Shown: piece after piece, positions 42,730-51,966 of the stretch | Layout of the letters: each line of letters opens with the position of its first letter | How positions within the stretch are numbered: the first letter of the stretch is position 1 | Assembly: GCF_000152705.1 (NCBI RefSeq) | Contig: NZ_CH672413.1 | Span: forward strand, 1,339,978-1,403,977 | DNA: 64,000 bases | Source of the DNA: Janibacter sp. HTCC2649 | GTDB lineage: Bacteria; Actinomycetota; Actinomycetes; Actinomycetales; Dermatophilaceae | Direction: 5' to 3' | Program-made: the position numbers and the translations under genes | The notes under the pieces: model-generated | Databases searched by the model: none | Told to the model about the DNA's origin: nothing | What the model saw: the letters and a program-made list of their open reading frames with translations, nothing else

Positions 42730-45234
42730 ATGGCACGCACACGCTGGCAGGGTCTGGCCGGAGCATGGAGTGGCACTCTCGGGCGCGCCTGGGAGAAGGG
42801 CGCGGTCGAGGTCGGCGCGGTCGCCGTCGCGGCGTCCCTGCTCGTGGGCGCCGTGGCCGGTCAGGGCCTGGCGACCGTGGCCCTCGACGTCGCCGACGGG
42901 GTCACCTGGCTCCCCGACGACGCCAGCGGCCAGATCGTCGAGATCAACCCGAGCACCGGACAGCCCCAGACCCGTCTCCAGCTGGCCGGAACCGGCAGCT
43001 CCCTGCAGATCAGCCAGCGCGACGGACGCCTGCTCGTCATGGACGGCAAGACGGGGCAGATCAGCTCGGTCAACCTCGCGACGCTCCTCGCCAGCGGGCG
43101 CCGGGCCGGCGCCCCCGTTGGCAACTCGAAACTGCTCGTCGGCACCGGTCGCGTCTACCTCGTCGACCTCAGCACCGGTTCCCTGCGCCGGGTCGACCCG
43201 ATCACCCTCACCGACCTGGGCAACGAGCTCAAGCTCGGCCCGCTCGCCGACGCCGTCGTCGACGGACGAGGCACGGTGTGGTTGGCCCAGGCCGACGGCG
43301 AGGTCGTCTCGGTGCGATGGTCCGACGAGGCCGACCGGTTCGTCGGCCAGGAGCACCAGAAGGTCGCCGGGAGCGGTCCGAGCGCGCGCCTCGTGGCGCA
43401 CCCCAGCGGCGTGACCGTCTTCGGCTCCGACGGTGGGGTCGTCGTGCAGGTCGGCACCGACAAGGACGTCGCCGTCCCCCTGCCCGCACTTCAGGGTGAG
43501 GTCCAGGCTGCGGCCGAGTCGCCGCGCGACCTCGTGGCAGCCGCCCTGCCCGACACCGGCGCTGTCGTCATGCTCAGCCAGGGCAAGCTCCTCGACCTCG
43601 CCGTGGGTGCGCTCGGCTGCTCCGCTCCCCAACGCCCGATCATCTTCGGCGGCCGGGTCTATGTGCCCTGCGCCAACGCCGGCCGCGTCCTGGTCCTTGG
43701 CCCCGACGGACGGCGAGCGGCACCCGACATCCTGACCGAGGACCGCCGCACCCCCACCCTGGTCATCGACGACGGTCGGCTCGTCGTCTCGTCGCCGGGC
43801 GCCGCCACGGGCGTCGTCGTCGACAACCAGGGCAACACCCGCACGGTGAAGCTCAAGGACGACAGCGTTCCGGTGCGACGCGTCGACACGCCCCCGCCGC
43901 CGCCGGTCGTGCCCGCCGTGCCCCCCGTCCTGCGACCGGACCCGCCGGCTCCGACCCGAACCGAGCAGCCACGCCCGTCCACCACCCCCGGCAACAAGCC
44001 ATCCACCTCACCGTCCGGCCGGGGCCCGAACCAGTCAGGACCTGGTAACAGCAACAGCAACAGCAACGGCAACGGGCAGGGCAACGGCAACGGCTCCCCG
44101 CCCGGCACCACGACCGGGCCCCGACCTGTCTCGGCCGTGGTGGCGTCTGCCCGGGCCGACGGTGTCGTCGTCGTGTCGTGGTCGCCGACCCTGCCTTCGG
44201 AGGCCGTCGACAGCTACACCATTCGACCTGTCGGAGGCGGCGTCGGCACCGCGGCCTCGGCGGGAGCCACGAGCGTCCAGGTGTCCGGTCTGGCCGCCGG
44301 CACGACTGTGTCCTTCGTCGTCATCTCGACGGCGAACGGTCGCTCCGCCACGTCGGTGATGAGCAACCCGGTCACCGTGGCCGGTGGCGGTCCCGGGACA
44401 CCCACCCCCGCCCCGACCACAGCGGCGCCGACTCCCACGCCCACGGTGACGACTCCCCGGCCGACCACGACGACACCGCCGCCCACGACACCTCCGCCCC
44501 CTCCGCCAGCCACGACACCGCCGCCGACCACGACGACGCCGCCACCCACGACTCCGCCCCCGCCACCGCCACCGGACACGAGCGAGGTGCCAGCCTCCGG
44601 CGGAGCGGTGATCACCTCGATCTACCAGGACGGCTACGCGCTCGGCGACAACGTCTACGCCACCCTCGGTGGTGCGTGGGCCTCGCACAAGGGATCGTGC
44701 GTCGTCATCAAGCAGCTCAACTCCCTCACCCCCACGACGGCGGCCCTCCCCAACTGCGGCTCGCAAACGGTGACCGTCGGACGCGTGGCTCGCGTGGGCA
44801 AGACGCTCAAGGTGACCATCCGGGCCACGAGCGAGGACGGGAGCCGCACTTCGGACTCGGCTCAGGAGGCGTACTTCATCGAGCCCGACCAGACCTCGTG
44901 CCTGTCGGCACCGGCGTCCTTCTCGGGCAACGCCAATGATGAGTACCTCCAGGTGTTCGCGCCGGCGCTACCTCCGTGTGGCTGCCCCACCGAACCCGGG
45001 ACCATGTGCCCCGTGAGCCCGGTGTCCACTGCACCCGAGGACCCGGCCAAGGCACCCGTTGACGGCCGCTACACCTGGGCCGGACTCCTCTTCGGCGGCG
45101 CCGCCCTGCTGCGCACCCTGCGTCTGCGCGGTCGCAAGAACGACGGCGACACGGACCCGGAAACGGGCCACACGGCATACCCCACATTCACGTCAGACCC
45201 AGCCCGACGGCCAGGCGAAGGAACGCACCGATGA
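42730..45234 (+). CDS. Membrane-anchored propeller and fibronectin III protein
   Basis: 834 residues. An N-terminal helix at about residue 20-45 (VGAVAVAASLLVGAVAGQGL) anchors a long extracytoplasmic region. Residues 50-370 have a beta-propeller-like repeat (GQIVEINPSTGQPQTRLQLA, GRVYLVDLSTGSLRRVD, GEVVSVRWSD). A Pro-rich linker and an Asn/Gly run follow. A fibronectin III domain sits at about 455-555 (VVVVSWSPTLPSEAVDSYTI). Then come a Thr/Pro linker, a Cys-containing C-terminal domain and a last helix near 780-800. It is probably the extracellular scaffold of the secretion system. It starts one base after the ATPase stop. Confidence 0.82.
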   Translation: MARTRWQGLAGAWSGTLGRAWEKGAVEVGAVAVAASLLVGAVAGQGLATVALDVADGVTWLPDDASGQIVEINPSTGQPQTRLQLAGTGSSLQISQRDGRLLVMDGKTGQISSVNLATLLASGRRAGAPVGNSKLLVGTGRVYLVDLSTGSLRRVDPITLTDLGNELKLGPLADAVVDGRGTVWLAQADGEVVSVRWSDEADRFVGQEHQKVAGSGPSARLVAHPSGVTVFGSDGGVVVQVGTDKDVAVPLPALQGEVQAAAESPRDLVAAALPDTGAVVMLSQGKLLDLAVGALGCSAPQRPIIFGGRVYVPCANAGRVLVLGPDGRRAAPDILTEDRRTPTLVIDDGRLVVSSPGAATGVVVDNQGNTRTVKLKDDSVPVRRVDTPPPPPVVPAVPPVLRPDPPAPTRTEQPRPSTTPGNKPSTSPSGRGPNQSGPGNSNSNSNGNGQGNGNGSPPGTTTGPRPVSAVVASARADGVVVVSWSPTLPSEAVDSYTIRPVGGGVGTAASAGATSVQVSGLAAGTTVSFVVISTANGRSATSVMSNPVTVAGGGPGTPTPAPTTAAPTPTPTVTTPRPTTTTPPPTTPPPPPPATTPPPTTTTPPPTTPPPPPPPDTSEVPASGGAVITSIYQDGYALGDNVYATLGGAWASHKGSCVVIKQLNSLTPTTAALPNCGSQTVTVGRVARVGKTLKVTIRATSEDGSRTSDSAQEAYFIEPDQTSCLSAPASFSGNANDEYLQVFAPALPPCGCPTEPGTMCPVSPVSTAPEDPAKAPVDGRYTWAGLLFGGAALLRTLRLRGRKNDGDTDPETGHTAYPTFTSDPARRPGEGTHR

Positions 45235-46220
45235 CGACCACCACCGGCAGCTCGCCGATGACCGAGGCGCAGGTCGCCGCCTTCCGCCAGCTCCACTCCA
45301 AGGTGGTCGACGCGGTCGAGTCCGCCGTGCACGGCAAGCGCGGCGTCGTCGAGCTCGTCGTGATGACGATGTTCGCCGGCGGCCACGTGCTGCTCGAGGA
45401 CGTGCCGGGCACGGGCAAGACGACCCTGGCACGCGCCGTCGCCGGCGCCCTGGGCGGGAAGTCCAGCCGGGTGCAGTTCACACCCGACCTGCTCCCGAGC
45501 GACGTCACCGGGACGACGATCTACGACCCGCGCACGGGTGAGGTGAGCTTTCGTGAGGGTCCCGTCTTCAGCCACGTCGTGCTCGCCGACGAGATCAACC
45601 GGGCGGCGGCCAAGACCCAGTCGGCCCTCCTCGAGGTCATGGAGGAGCACACGGTCACGGTCGACGGAGTGCCTCACCCCGTGCCGAACCCGTTCCTCGT
45701 CGTCGCGACCCAGAACCCGGTCGACCTCGACGGGACCTATCGGCTGCCCGAGGCGCAGCTCGACCGGTTCATGATCCGCACGAGCATCGGCTACCCCGAC
45801 AGCGAGTTCGAGATCGGCGTCCTGCGGCCGGGCACGACAGCGGGCAACGTCGGCGCGGTGCAGACCGTCACCGATCCCGAGACCGTCGCCGGACACACGG
45901 CCGACCTGGCCCGACTGCACGTGGCCGACGAGATCCTGCACTACGTGCGTGCGCTCGGTGCGGCCACTCGCAGCGACACCCGGCTGCGGATGGGCGCGAG
46001 CACCCGTGGACTGCGTTCTCTGGTGCGCGCCGCCCAGGTGCATGCGGCCGCGCAGGGCCGCCACTTCGTCGTGCCCAGCGACGTCCAGCGACTCGCCGGA
46101 CCGGTCCTGTCACACCGCGTCATCGTCCAGCGCGACGTCGCCGTGGGCGGAGTCACCGGCGCACGAGTCATCGCCGAGATCGTCGACGCCACAGCCGTCC
46201 CGCGCCCGAGCGCTGGGTGA
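45231..46220 (+). CDS. MoxR family AAA+ ATPase
   Basis: 329 residues starting in the previous gene's stop (ATGA). Walker A VPGTGKTTLARAVAG, Walker B VVLADEINRAAAKTQSALLE, sensor VATQNPVDLDGTYRLPEAQL and the lid domain are all present. MoxR proteins act as chaperones that load or activate VWA/DUF58 partner proteins, and the partner DUF58 gene follows seven bases later. Here the pair is likely recruited for assembly of the secretion complex, an inference from synteny. Confidence 0.94.
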   Translation: MTTTTGSSPMTEAQVAAFRQLHSKVVDAVESAVHGKRGVVELVVMTMFAGGHVLLEDVPGTGKTTLARAVAGALGGKSSRVQFTPDLLPSDVTGTTIYDPRTGEVSFREGPVFSHVVLADEINRAAAKTQSALLEVMEEHTVTVDGVPHPVPNPFLVVATQNPVDLDGTYRLPEAQLDRFMIRTSIGYPDSEFEIGVLRPGTTAGNVGAVQTVTDPETVAGHTADLARLHVADEILHYVRALGAATRSDTRLRMGASTRGLRSLVRAAQVHAAAQGRHFVVPSDVQRLAGPVLSHRVIVQRDVAVGGVTGARVIAEIVDATAVPRPSAG

Positions 46221-46227
46221 CCTGAGC

Positions 46228-47418
46228 GTGTCCGCCTCATCGCGCGAGGTGACTCGCGTGCGGCCCACTGTCCGTGGGGTCGTCGCGGTGATCACCGGCG
46301 CGGTGCTCCTCGTTGCCGGCATGTGGGCCGGCTACCCGACGGTGCGCGGCCTCGGGGCGGGGTTCCTCGTGCTCGTGCTCGTGAGCCTTGTCAGTGTCCT
46401 GCTTCCACTCCCCCTGTCCGTCGACCGGGTCGTTTCCCCGTCGCGGGTGTCGCGCGGCGATGCCTGCGAAGGGCAGCTGACGGTGCACAACGGCTCGGCC
46501 CGCTTCGGGACGAGCCTCGACGCCACCGACTGGGTGAGCGGCGGAGACACCTCCGTCGAGGTGCCGGTCGACGTGCCCTGGCTGCCTGCCGGCGAGTCGC
46601 GCACAGTGGCGTTCCCGCTGCCCACCGCTCGTGTTGGTCGCCTCACCATCGGACCAATGGCCCTGCGGCGCAACGGATTTGGCGGTCTGTGGCTGCGCGC
46701 AGGCCAAGTCGGAGACACCCGGGACCTCCTCGTCACGCCGAGGCTCCTGCCGTGCCATGGCGTGCCCACCGGCGTGACCCGTGGACACGTCGGCGCCGAC
46801 GAACGGGTCGAGCGCGGCGGCACCGACCTCACCGGGCTGCGCGAATACGTCCCCGGTGACGACCTGCGCCGACTCCACTGGGCGACGACGGCCCGCACCG
46901 GCACGCTCATGATCCGCGAGGACAGTGATCCGTCGCGCGCCCACCTCACCGTCCTCGTCGACGACACCCCCGCGGCCCTCGTCGCCGACGGTGATCTCGA
47001 CGAGATGGCCGACGTGGCTGCCAGCATCCTGCGGGCCGCCGTCGCAGCAGGGCACCCCTGTCGCCTCACCTCGGCCCGCGGCGGCATCGACATCGACCTG
47101 GCAGCCGGAATCGGCATCGCCGTCAACCCGGCAGCCGTCCTCGAACCGGCCCTCGTCGCCCTGTGCGACCTCGCGTCTCAGCCCCCGTCGACAACGGGGT
47201 CACCACCTGCACTGCACGACACCGACGTACTCGCAGTGGTGGGCAGCCGACACAGCGACCGCTCCCGACTCGCCACCCTCGCCGGCTCCCTCCGTCCCAC
47301 CCTGCTGCTCATCGATCCGACTGCGACACAGGGCATTTCGTGGTCCGCAGGTGCAGCGACCCTCAGCGGTGCGCGCGCCACGGACGTCCTCGCCGCGTGG
47401 GACTCGGTGACGTCATGA
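46228..47418 (+). CDS. DUF58 domain membrane protein
   Basis: 396 residues from GTG at 46228. Two hydrophobic helices lie in the first 75 residues (GVVAVITGAVLLVAGMWAGY, GLGAGFLVLVLVSLVSVLLP). A beta domain is followed by the DUF58 signature LREYVPGDDLRRLHWATTAR and TLMIREDSDPSRAHLTVLVD, a VWA-like fold. It is partnered by the MoxR ATPase upstream and the transglutaminase-fold protein downstream, the standard three-gene MoxR-DUF58-TGc module. The stop overlaps the next start (ATGA). Confidence 0.92.
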   Translation: MSASSREVTRVRPTVRGVVAVITGAVLLVAGMWAGYPTVRGLGAGFLVLVLVSLVSVLLPLPLSVDRVVSPSRVSRGDACEGQLTVHNGSARFGTSLDATDWVSGGDTSVEVPVDVPWLPAGESRTVAFPLPTARVGRLTIGPMALRRNGFGGLWLRAGQVGDTRDLLVTPRLLPCHGVPTGVTRGHVGADERVERGGTDLTGLREYVPGDDLRRLHWATTARTGTLMIREDSDPSRAHLTVLVDDTPAALVADGDLDEMADVAASILRAAVAAGHPCRLTSARGGIDIDLAAGIGIAVNPAAVLEPALVALCDLASQPPSTTGSPPALHDTDVLAVVGSRHSDRSRLATLAGSLRPTLLLIDPTATQGISWSAGAATLSGARATDVLAAWDSVTS

Positions 47419-49535
47419 CCCGGGCCATCGTCGTGCGGGTGGTCTGGGCCGGCGCCCTCGTCGCCCTCGCCTCCACGGTCTTTTCTCCGGCGTATGCCGG
47501 CCGCACCCTTGCGCTCCCGGCGACCGTTCCGATGTCGCTGGGTGCCGTCCTGCTCGCGGCGATTCTGGCCCTCGCGACAGCCCGCCTGAGGCTTCCCCGA
47601 TGGACCGTCGCCCTCGCTGTGACAGTGCTGACCTCGGTCGCCCTCTCGCTCGTCGTCCCCAATGTTCTCGACGCCCTCCCGCGCCTGCTGACCGCCCCGC
47701 GCCCTGCTCCAGCGACCCCTGAGACGCTGGCGCCCGTCGTGGCCGTCGTCTTCGTCGCCGCCGTCGTGGCGTGTCTCGCCGAGGTACGACCCCGGGCCAC
47801 CGCGGCGGCCGTGGCGCCTGCCGCAGCTGGCCTGATCTATCTGCTGGCAGCGCTGCTCACGGCGGGGAGGACCGACTCCCATGGCCTCGTGGCTCTGGCG
47901 CTCGTCCTGGTGACCGCGGTGGGGTGGATCCTGCTCCCCCGCGACGCCCCGGCGTCCGCGGCCGGCGGATCCGTCTCTGCGCGACGGCCCCTGCGCGCCA
48001 CCGTCACGGCCCTGGTCGCCTCGGTCGCAACTGCGCTGCTCGTCGCACCTCTGGCCGGGCTGGGGTCCGTGCGGCCGGATGCCTTCGACCCCCGTTCCCT
48101 CGTCACCACTCCCCGTCAGGACACGCAGGTGCTCAGCCCGCTGCCCATGCTCGGCGTGTGGGCCGACCAGACCGACCTTCCCCTCATCGAGGTGACCGGA
48201 CGACCTCCCGCTCGCCTCACGCTGGCCGTTCTCCCCGACTTCGAAGGGGCCTCGTGGTCGAACAACGGACGCTTCACGGTGCCCGGTGCTGCACCCGTGG
48301 CCGACCTGCCGACGGGCCCGAGCACGCTGGCCTATGACCTGCGCGTTCGCGTGATTGCCCTCAGCGGTGGCTGGGTGCCCTCGGCGGGCAGCCCCACGGC
48401 GATCGACCTCGATGAGGTGCGAGTCGATGCCGACTCCGGTGCCGTCGTGGCGCTGAAGGGCCTGCGCGAGGACCAGCGCTACCACCTCGCCGGGCAGGTC
48501 GCCGCTGCCGATGATGCGGTCCTTGCCGGCGCGGCCGTGCCCGCAGCCGATGTGGCGAGTCGCTATCTGCGGACCCCTCAGATGCCTGCTGCGTTCGCCA
48601 CCTATGCGCGAAGTGGCGTGGCCAGGGCCACGACCCGGCTCGAACAGGCCGTCGCCCTCGAGGAGCTCGTGCGGTCCGGGCGCAGGTTCAGCCCCAAGGC
48701 CCCCAGTGGGTCGTCCTACGCCCACCTCGAGCAGTTCCTCTTCCCGGCCGCCGGATCGTCGGTGGGCACCAGCGAGCAGTTCGCCGCGTCCTACGTCCTC
48801 CTCGCGCGGTCGGTGGGGCTCCCCTCCCGCCTCGTCGTGGGGCTTCAGCTCCCCGAGGGCGCGACCACACCGGTGACCCTCACCGGCGGCACGGTGCAGG
48901 CCTGGCCCGAGGTCTACTTCTCCGGGGTCGGCTGGGTGCCCTTCGACCCGACGCCGACGCAAGAGGGAAGCGCGCGCAGCGCCCCCCGTCAGCAGGTGCT
49001 CGATCGCCTCGGCGAATCGGCCGACGCCGACGATGAGAACGGCGACGACACGGTCAACCCCAACGCGCAGCGGGGCCCGGAGAGCCGCCTCAGCGAACTC
49101 TCCACCCAGGATCGGGCCCTCCTGGTCAGTGGCGCCGTCGTCCTGATCGCCCTGCTGCTCGTCATCGCCCTGGGCATCGCTCGGCAGCGCCGACGAGTGC
49201 GGCTGCGTCGGATGGGTGCCATCGGCGCCTGGCAACAGCAGATCGATGCACTCGTCCTGGCCGGCACGCCGCCTGCTCCCCCAGAGTCGGCGACGGTGAT
49301 CGCGGGGCGCGTGGCCGGCGAACACCCCAGCGTGGCCGAATCGGCAGGCGAGCTGCTCGTGCGAGCCGAGCACGCGGCATACGCACCCGAAGGGTCCTCG
49401 ATCACGGATGGTGACGACTCCTGGCAGCAGGCCGTCGCGATCACCACCGCGATCCGACGGGCGGCGCCCTGGTGGCGGCGGGCGATCTGGTGGTGCGACC
49501 CGCGGGTCCTGCGTCGCGGACGTCCACGCGGCTGA
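47415..49535 (+). CDS. Transglutaminase-fold membrane protein, catalytic residues replaced
   Basis: 706 residues. Five to six N-terminal membrane helices (residues 1-210), an extracytoplasmic region with the transglutaminase core at about 430-520, and a C-terminal helix near 570-590 with a cytoplasmic tail. The core aligns to the usual pattern, but the nucleophile Cys is Ser (GTSEQFAASYVLLARSVGLP, S453) and the His is Gln (TVQAWPEVYF, Q495); Asp511 remains (FDPTP). It is therefore probably inactive as a protease or transglutaminase and may act as a binding scaffold. It is the third member of the MoxR-DUF58-TGc module. Confidence 0.9.
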   Translation: MTRAIVVRVVWAGALVALASTVFSPAYAGRTLALPATVPMSLGAVLLAAILALATARLRLPRWTVALAVTVLTSVALSLVVPNVLDALPRLLTAPRPAPATPETLAPVVAVVFVAAVVACLAEVRPRATAAAVAPAAAGLIYLLAALLTAGRTDSHGLVALALVLVTAVGWILLPRDAPASAAGGSVSARRPLRATVTALVASVATALLVAPLAGLGSVRPDAFDPRSLVTTPRQDTQVLSPLPMLGVWADQTDLPLIEVTGRPPARLTLAVLPDFEGASWSNNGRFTVPGAAPVADLPTGPSTLAYDLRVRVIALSGGWVPSAGSPTAIDLDEVRVDADSGAVVALKGLREDQRYHLAGQVAAADDAVLAGAAVPAADVASRYLRTPQMPAAFATYARSGVARATTRLEQAVALEELVRSGRRFSPKAPSGSSYAHLEQFLFPAAGSSVGTSEQFAASYVLLARSVGLPSRLVVGLQLPEGATTPVTLTGGTVQAWPEVYFSGVGWVPFDPTPTQEGSARSAPRQQVLDRLGESADADDENGDDTVNPNAQRGPESRLSELSTQDRALLVSGAVVLIALLLVIALGIARQRRRVRLRRMGAIGAWQQQIDALVLAGTPPAPPESATVIAGRVAGEHPSVAESAGELLVRAEHAAYAPEGSSITDGDDSWQQAVAITTAIRRAAPWWRRAIWWCDPRVLRRGRPRG

Positions 49536-49558
49536 ACGACACCTCGCGTGCCCACGAC

Positions 49559-51229
49559 TCAGTCGCGCTGGCGGCAGACCTTGCGACTGGCGCCGGAGTC
49601 CTGAACGCCTGACTGCACGACGATCGCTGCGACCTGGAAGCAGACTTCGCGAGCCGTTGGGTCGATGCCTTCCACCGTGGTGCTCGTGGTGCCCGACGCA
49701 ACCTGCTGGACGGCCTTGTTGGCATCGGTCGTGGCGTCGACGATGACGAAGGTCGCGGCGCCCTTGGTCGGGTCGGTCCAGCGCAGCAGCACAGAGGATC
49801 CCCGGTCCTCGATCTGCACGTCGGCGGGCGCCAGCTTGGGGTTGCCGATGTCGTAGGGCTTGGCCGTGACGGTGGCTCCGGTCGGCGTGCCGGAAGCCGT
49901 CGGAACCGGCGCCGCCTTCGTGGGGGTCGACGCGTTGCCCACGGGATCCTCGGAGGACCCGGCGACCTTGACGAGCACACCGACGGTCAGGCCGACGAGC
50001 ACGGCCACGGCGATGACGGCGATGAGTCGGCGCAGCGTTCTCGCCCGCGGTTCGTCCTCTTCGGCCGCGGCCTGCGTGTCGGCCTGCGGGACGAGTCCGG
50101 TGGGTTCGGCGTCGGCCTGGCTGGCCCCATGCGACGGGGTCGGGTCGAAGTGCGCCACCGCGGAGGTGGAGGGAGCCACAGCGGCGACGAGGGTCTCTGG
50201 TGTGGAAACCGGAGGCGTGGGGTCGGGCACGGAAGGCACGGGAGGTTCGGGCGCGACCGGGGTCGGGGTGGGCGCCGGCGGTGTGGGCGTCGGCGCGGCG
50301 TCCTGACCCGTCGAGACGACCGGTGCGCCCCCGGGCTGCCACGCCCACTGCTCCCCGGCCAGCGCCGCGACCTCATGACGAAGGTGCGCCATCGACGGAC
50401 GCTGCTCAGGTGCCGGCGCCAGGCAGGCGTCGACGAGCGCGGCCAGTCGAGCAGGCAGGTCGTCACGGCGCAGGGCTCGACGCTCGCCCCGGCGCACCCG
50501 CCCCAGGTAGGCGAGCGCGGTGTCGTCGGCAGGGTCCTCCGCGCCGAAAGGAGCCCGCCCGTCGAGCAGCGTGAACAGGGTCGACCCGAGCGACCAGATG
50601 TCGTCGGCCTCGGTGGGCGGCACGCCGTCGAGAACCTGCGGTGAGGCATGGCGGTACGAGAAGCGTTCGAGCGACGCGGTGTGTCCCGCGTCGGCCATGC
50701 GCGCAATGCCGAAGTCGGCGAGGACGTACGACGTGGGCAGGACCAGCACGTTCTGGGGCTTGACGTCGCGGTGGAGGATGCCTTGGCTGTGCGCGAAGTC
50801 CAGAGCGTCAGCCACGGCAGCGGCCGCCTTGATGACGTCGGTGACGGGCAGCGGTCCCGTCGCGACGAGTCGATCGTGCAGCGACCCGAGCTCGTGGTAC
50901 TCCATGACGATCGCGGCGCGCCCGTCGGATGTCGTCCCGGTGTCGATCACCGTGACGATGTGCGGGTGCTGACGGCCCAGGCCGAGAGTGATCTCGAGCT
51001 CGCGGGTGAAGCGGGCACCGCCCGAGGTCTCGGCGATGTCGACCGTCTTGACGGCGACGAGGCGGTCGAGGGCGTTCTGGCGGGCCCGGTAGACGACGCT
51101 GTCACCGCCGCGGGCAATCTCGACGAAGTCGCTGTAGCCGGGCAGCCCCATCCCCGGGTCAGCCGCCGACGGCGTGGGAGGTGCCCACGCACTGTCTGGC
51201 ACGTTCGCGCCCGCGTCCCCCTCAGTCAT
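49559..51229 (-). CDS. Transmembrane Ser/Thr protein kinase (PknD/PknB-like) with FnIII-like sensor
   Basis: 556 residues from ATG 51227-51229. Kinase domain at about 30-290: a modified Gly loop IARGGDSVVYRAR, VAVKTV lysine, HRDVKPQNVL, and LADFGIARM (DFG). The usual APE is SPQ. A Pro/Thr-rich juxtamembrane segment follows. One transmembrane helix (LIAVIAVAVLVGLTVGVLV) lies at about 410-430, and an extracellular fibronectin-III-like domain (about 455-556, with LLRWTDPTKGAATFVIVDAT and paired Cys) ends the protein. It probably phosphorylates FHA-recognised partners in the locus. It converges with the TGc gene and diverges from the next pair. Confidence 0.9.
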   Translation of the reverse strand: MTEGDAGANVPDSAWAPPTPSAADPGMGLPGYSDFVEIARGGDSVVYRARQNALDRLVAVKTVDIAETSGGARFTRELEITLGLGRQHPHIVTVIDTGTTSDGRAAIVMEYHELGSLHDRLVATGPLPVTDVIKAAAAVADALDFAHSQGILHRDVKPQNVLVLPTSYVLADFGIARMADAGHTASLERFSYRHASPQVLDGVPPTEADDIWSLGSTLFTLLDGRAPFGAEDPADDTALAYLGRVRRGERRALRRDDLPARLAALVDACLAPAPEQRPSMAHLRHEVAALAGEQWAWQPGGAPVVSTGQDAAPTPTPPAPTPTPVAPEPPVPSVPDPTPPVSTPETLVAAVAPSTSAVAHFDPTPSHGASQADAEPTGLVPQADTQAAAEEDEPRARTLRRLIAVIAVAVLVGLTVGVLVKVAGSSEDPVGNASTPTKAAPVPTASGTPTGATVTAKPYDIGNPKLAPADVQIEDRGSSVLLRWTDPTKGAATFVIVDATTDANKAVQQVASGTTSTTVEGIDPTAREVCFQVAAIVVQSGVQDSGASRKVCRQRD

Positions 51230-51363
51230 GACCACATCATGCACTGGGAGGTGGTCACGTCTGCTCACTCACGGCATACATGGCAGGGAGTTCGTGTCGT
51301 AGTTTGACGTCCATGGCGCGACCACCGCAGCTCACCACATCCGACGACGCCGGCTGACCGGCG

Positions 51364-51735
51364 ATGGGCAAGTTCGTGTCACGGCCGTTGGTGCTGCTGC
51401 CCCTCGGCGTCGCACTGCTGCTCGCCGGGCTGCTCACGGGCCTCAACAGCGTCGGCGCGTGGCGATGGGGCAGCGTGCTCGACGACCAACGCTTCTGCGG
51501 CGCCGACCATCAGGGCATGTGCCTCGTCCGTGAGGACGTCACGATCGACGGACCGCGCAACACGTGGCGCAGCGCCGGAGACGACTGGGACCTGCGACCG
51601 ACCTCGGGTCGCGCCCACGAGGTCTCCCTCCCCGACGGCGACTCCGACGCGCTCGACGACGCCCAGGTGCACGACGGCGCGATGCTCTCGCAGCCCGACG
51701 GTGACGTCGTGGGCGTCGAGGTGGACGGCGCATGA
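51364..51735 (+). CDS. Small membrane-anchored protein, unknown
   Basis: 123 residues. One N-terminal transmembrane helix (LVLLPLGVALLLAGLLTGLN), then an acidic exported part with two cysteines (DDQRFCGADHQGMC). No known family. It diverges from the kinase across 134 bases and overlaps the next gene by four bases (ATGA). TTGACG at about 51304 may be a -35. Its position suggests a link with the kinase or the secretion locus; no function is assigned. Confidence 0.7.
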   Translation: MGKFVSRPLVLLPLGVALLLAGLLTGLNSVGAWRWGSVLDDQRFCGADHQGMCLVREDVTIDGPRNTWRSAGDDWDLRPTSGRAHEVSLPDGDSDALDDAQVHDGAMLSQPDGDVVGVEVDGA

Positions 51736-51959
51736 TCGGCACGACGTCCGTGGGTGCCTACGGCGCGCTCCAGCTCGTCGGCCTGGGGTTGCTCGTCACC
51801 AGCCTGGGAGCGGGGATGGTGCTCGCGGCCCGTCGGATGCGCCGCGCGACCGGGTCGTGGGTCGAGCACGAGCCCCTGCAGAAGCACGGTTCGGCCGCGT
51901 TGGCGCTGCCGATCGTCCTGGGCTTCGTCCTGTGGGTGCTGCCGCGCTTCATCTGGTGA
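51732..51959 (+). CDS. Small two-helix membrane protein, unknown
   Basis: 75 residues starting within the previous stop. Two hydrophobic helices: YGALQLVGLGLLVTSLGAGM near the N-terminus and ALALPIVLGFVLWVLPRF at the C-terminus, with a basic cytoplasmic loop (ARRMRRATGSWVEHEPLQKH). No family recognised. Ends eight bases before the stop of the convergent 1509-residue gene. Confidence 0.68.
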   Translation: MIGTTSVGAYGALQLVGLGLLVTSLGAGMVLAARRMRRATGSWVEHEPLQKHGSAALALPIVLGFVLWVLPRFIW

Positions 51960-51966
51960 GCCGCGC

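Noticed and set aside
47178-50348. 1056-codon open frame on the minus strand
   Set aside because: It runs antisense to the transglutaminase-fold and kinase genes, has low-complexity Arg/Gly/His composition and no family pattern; an artefact of high GC.
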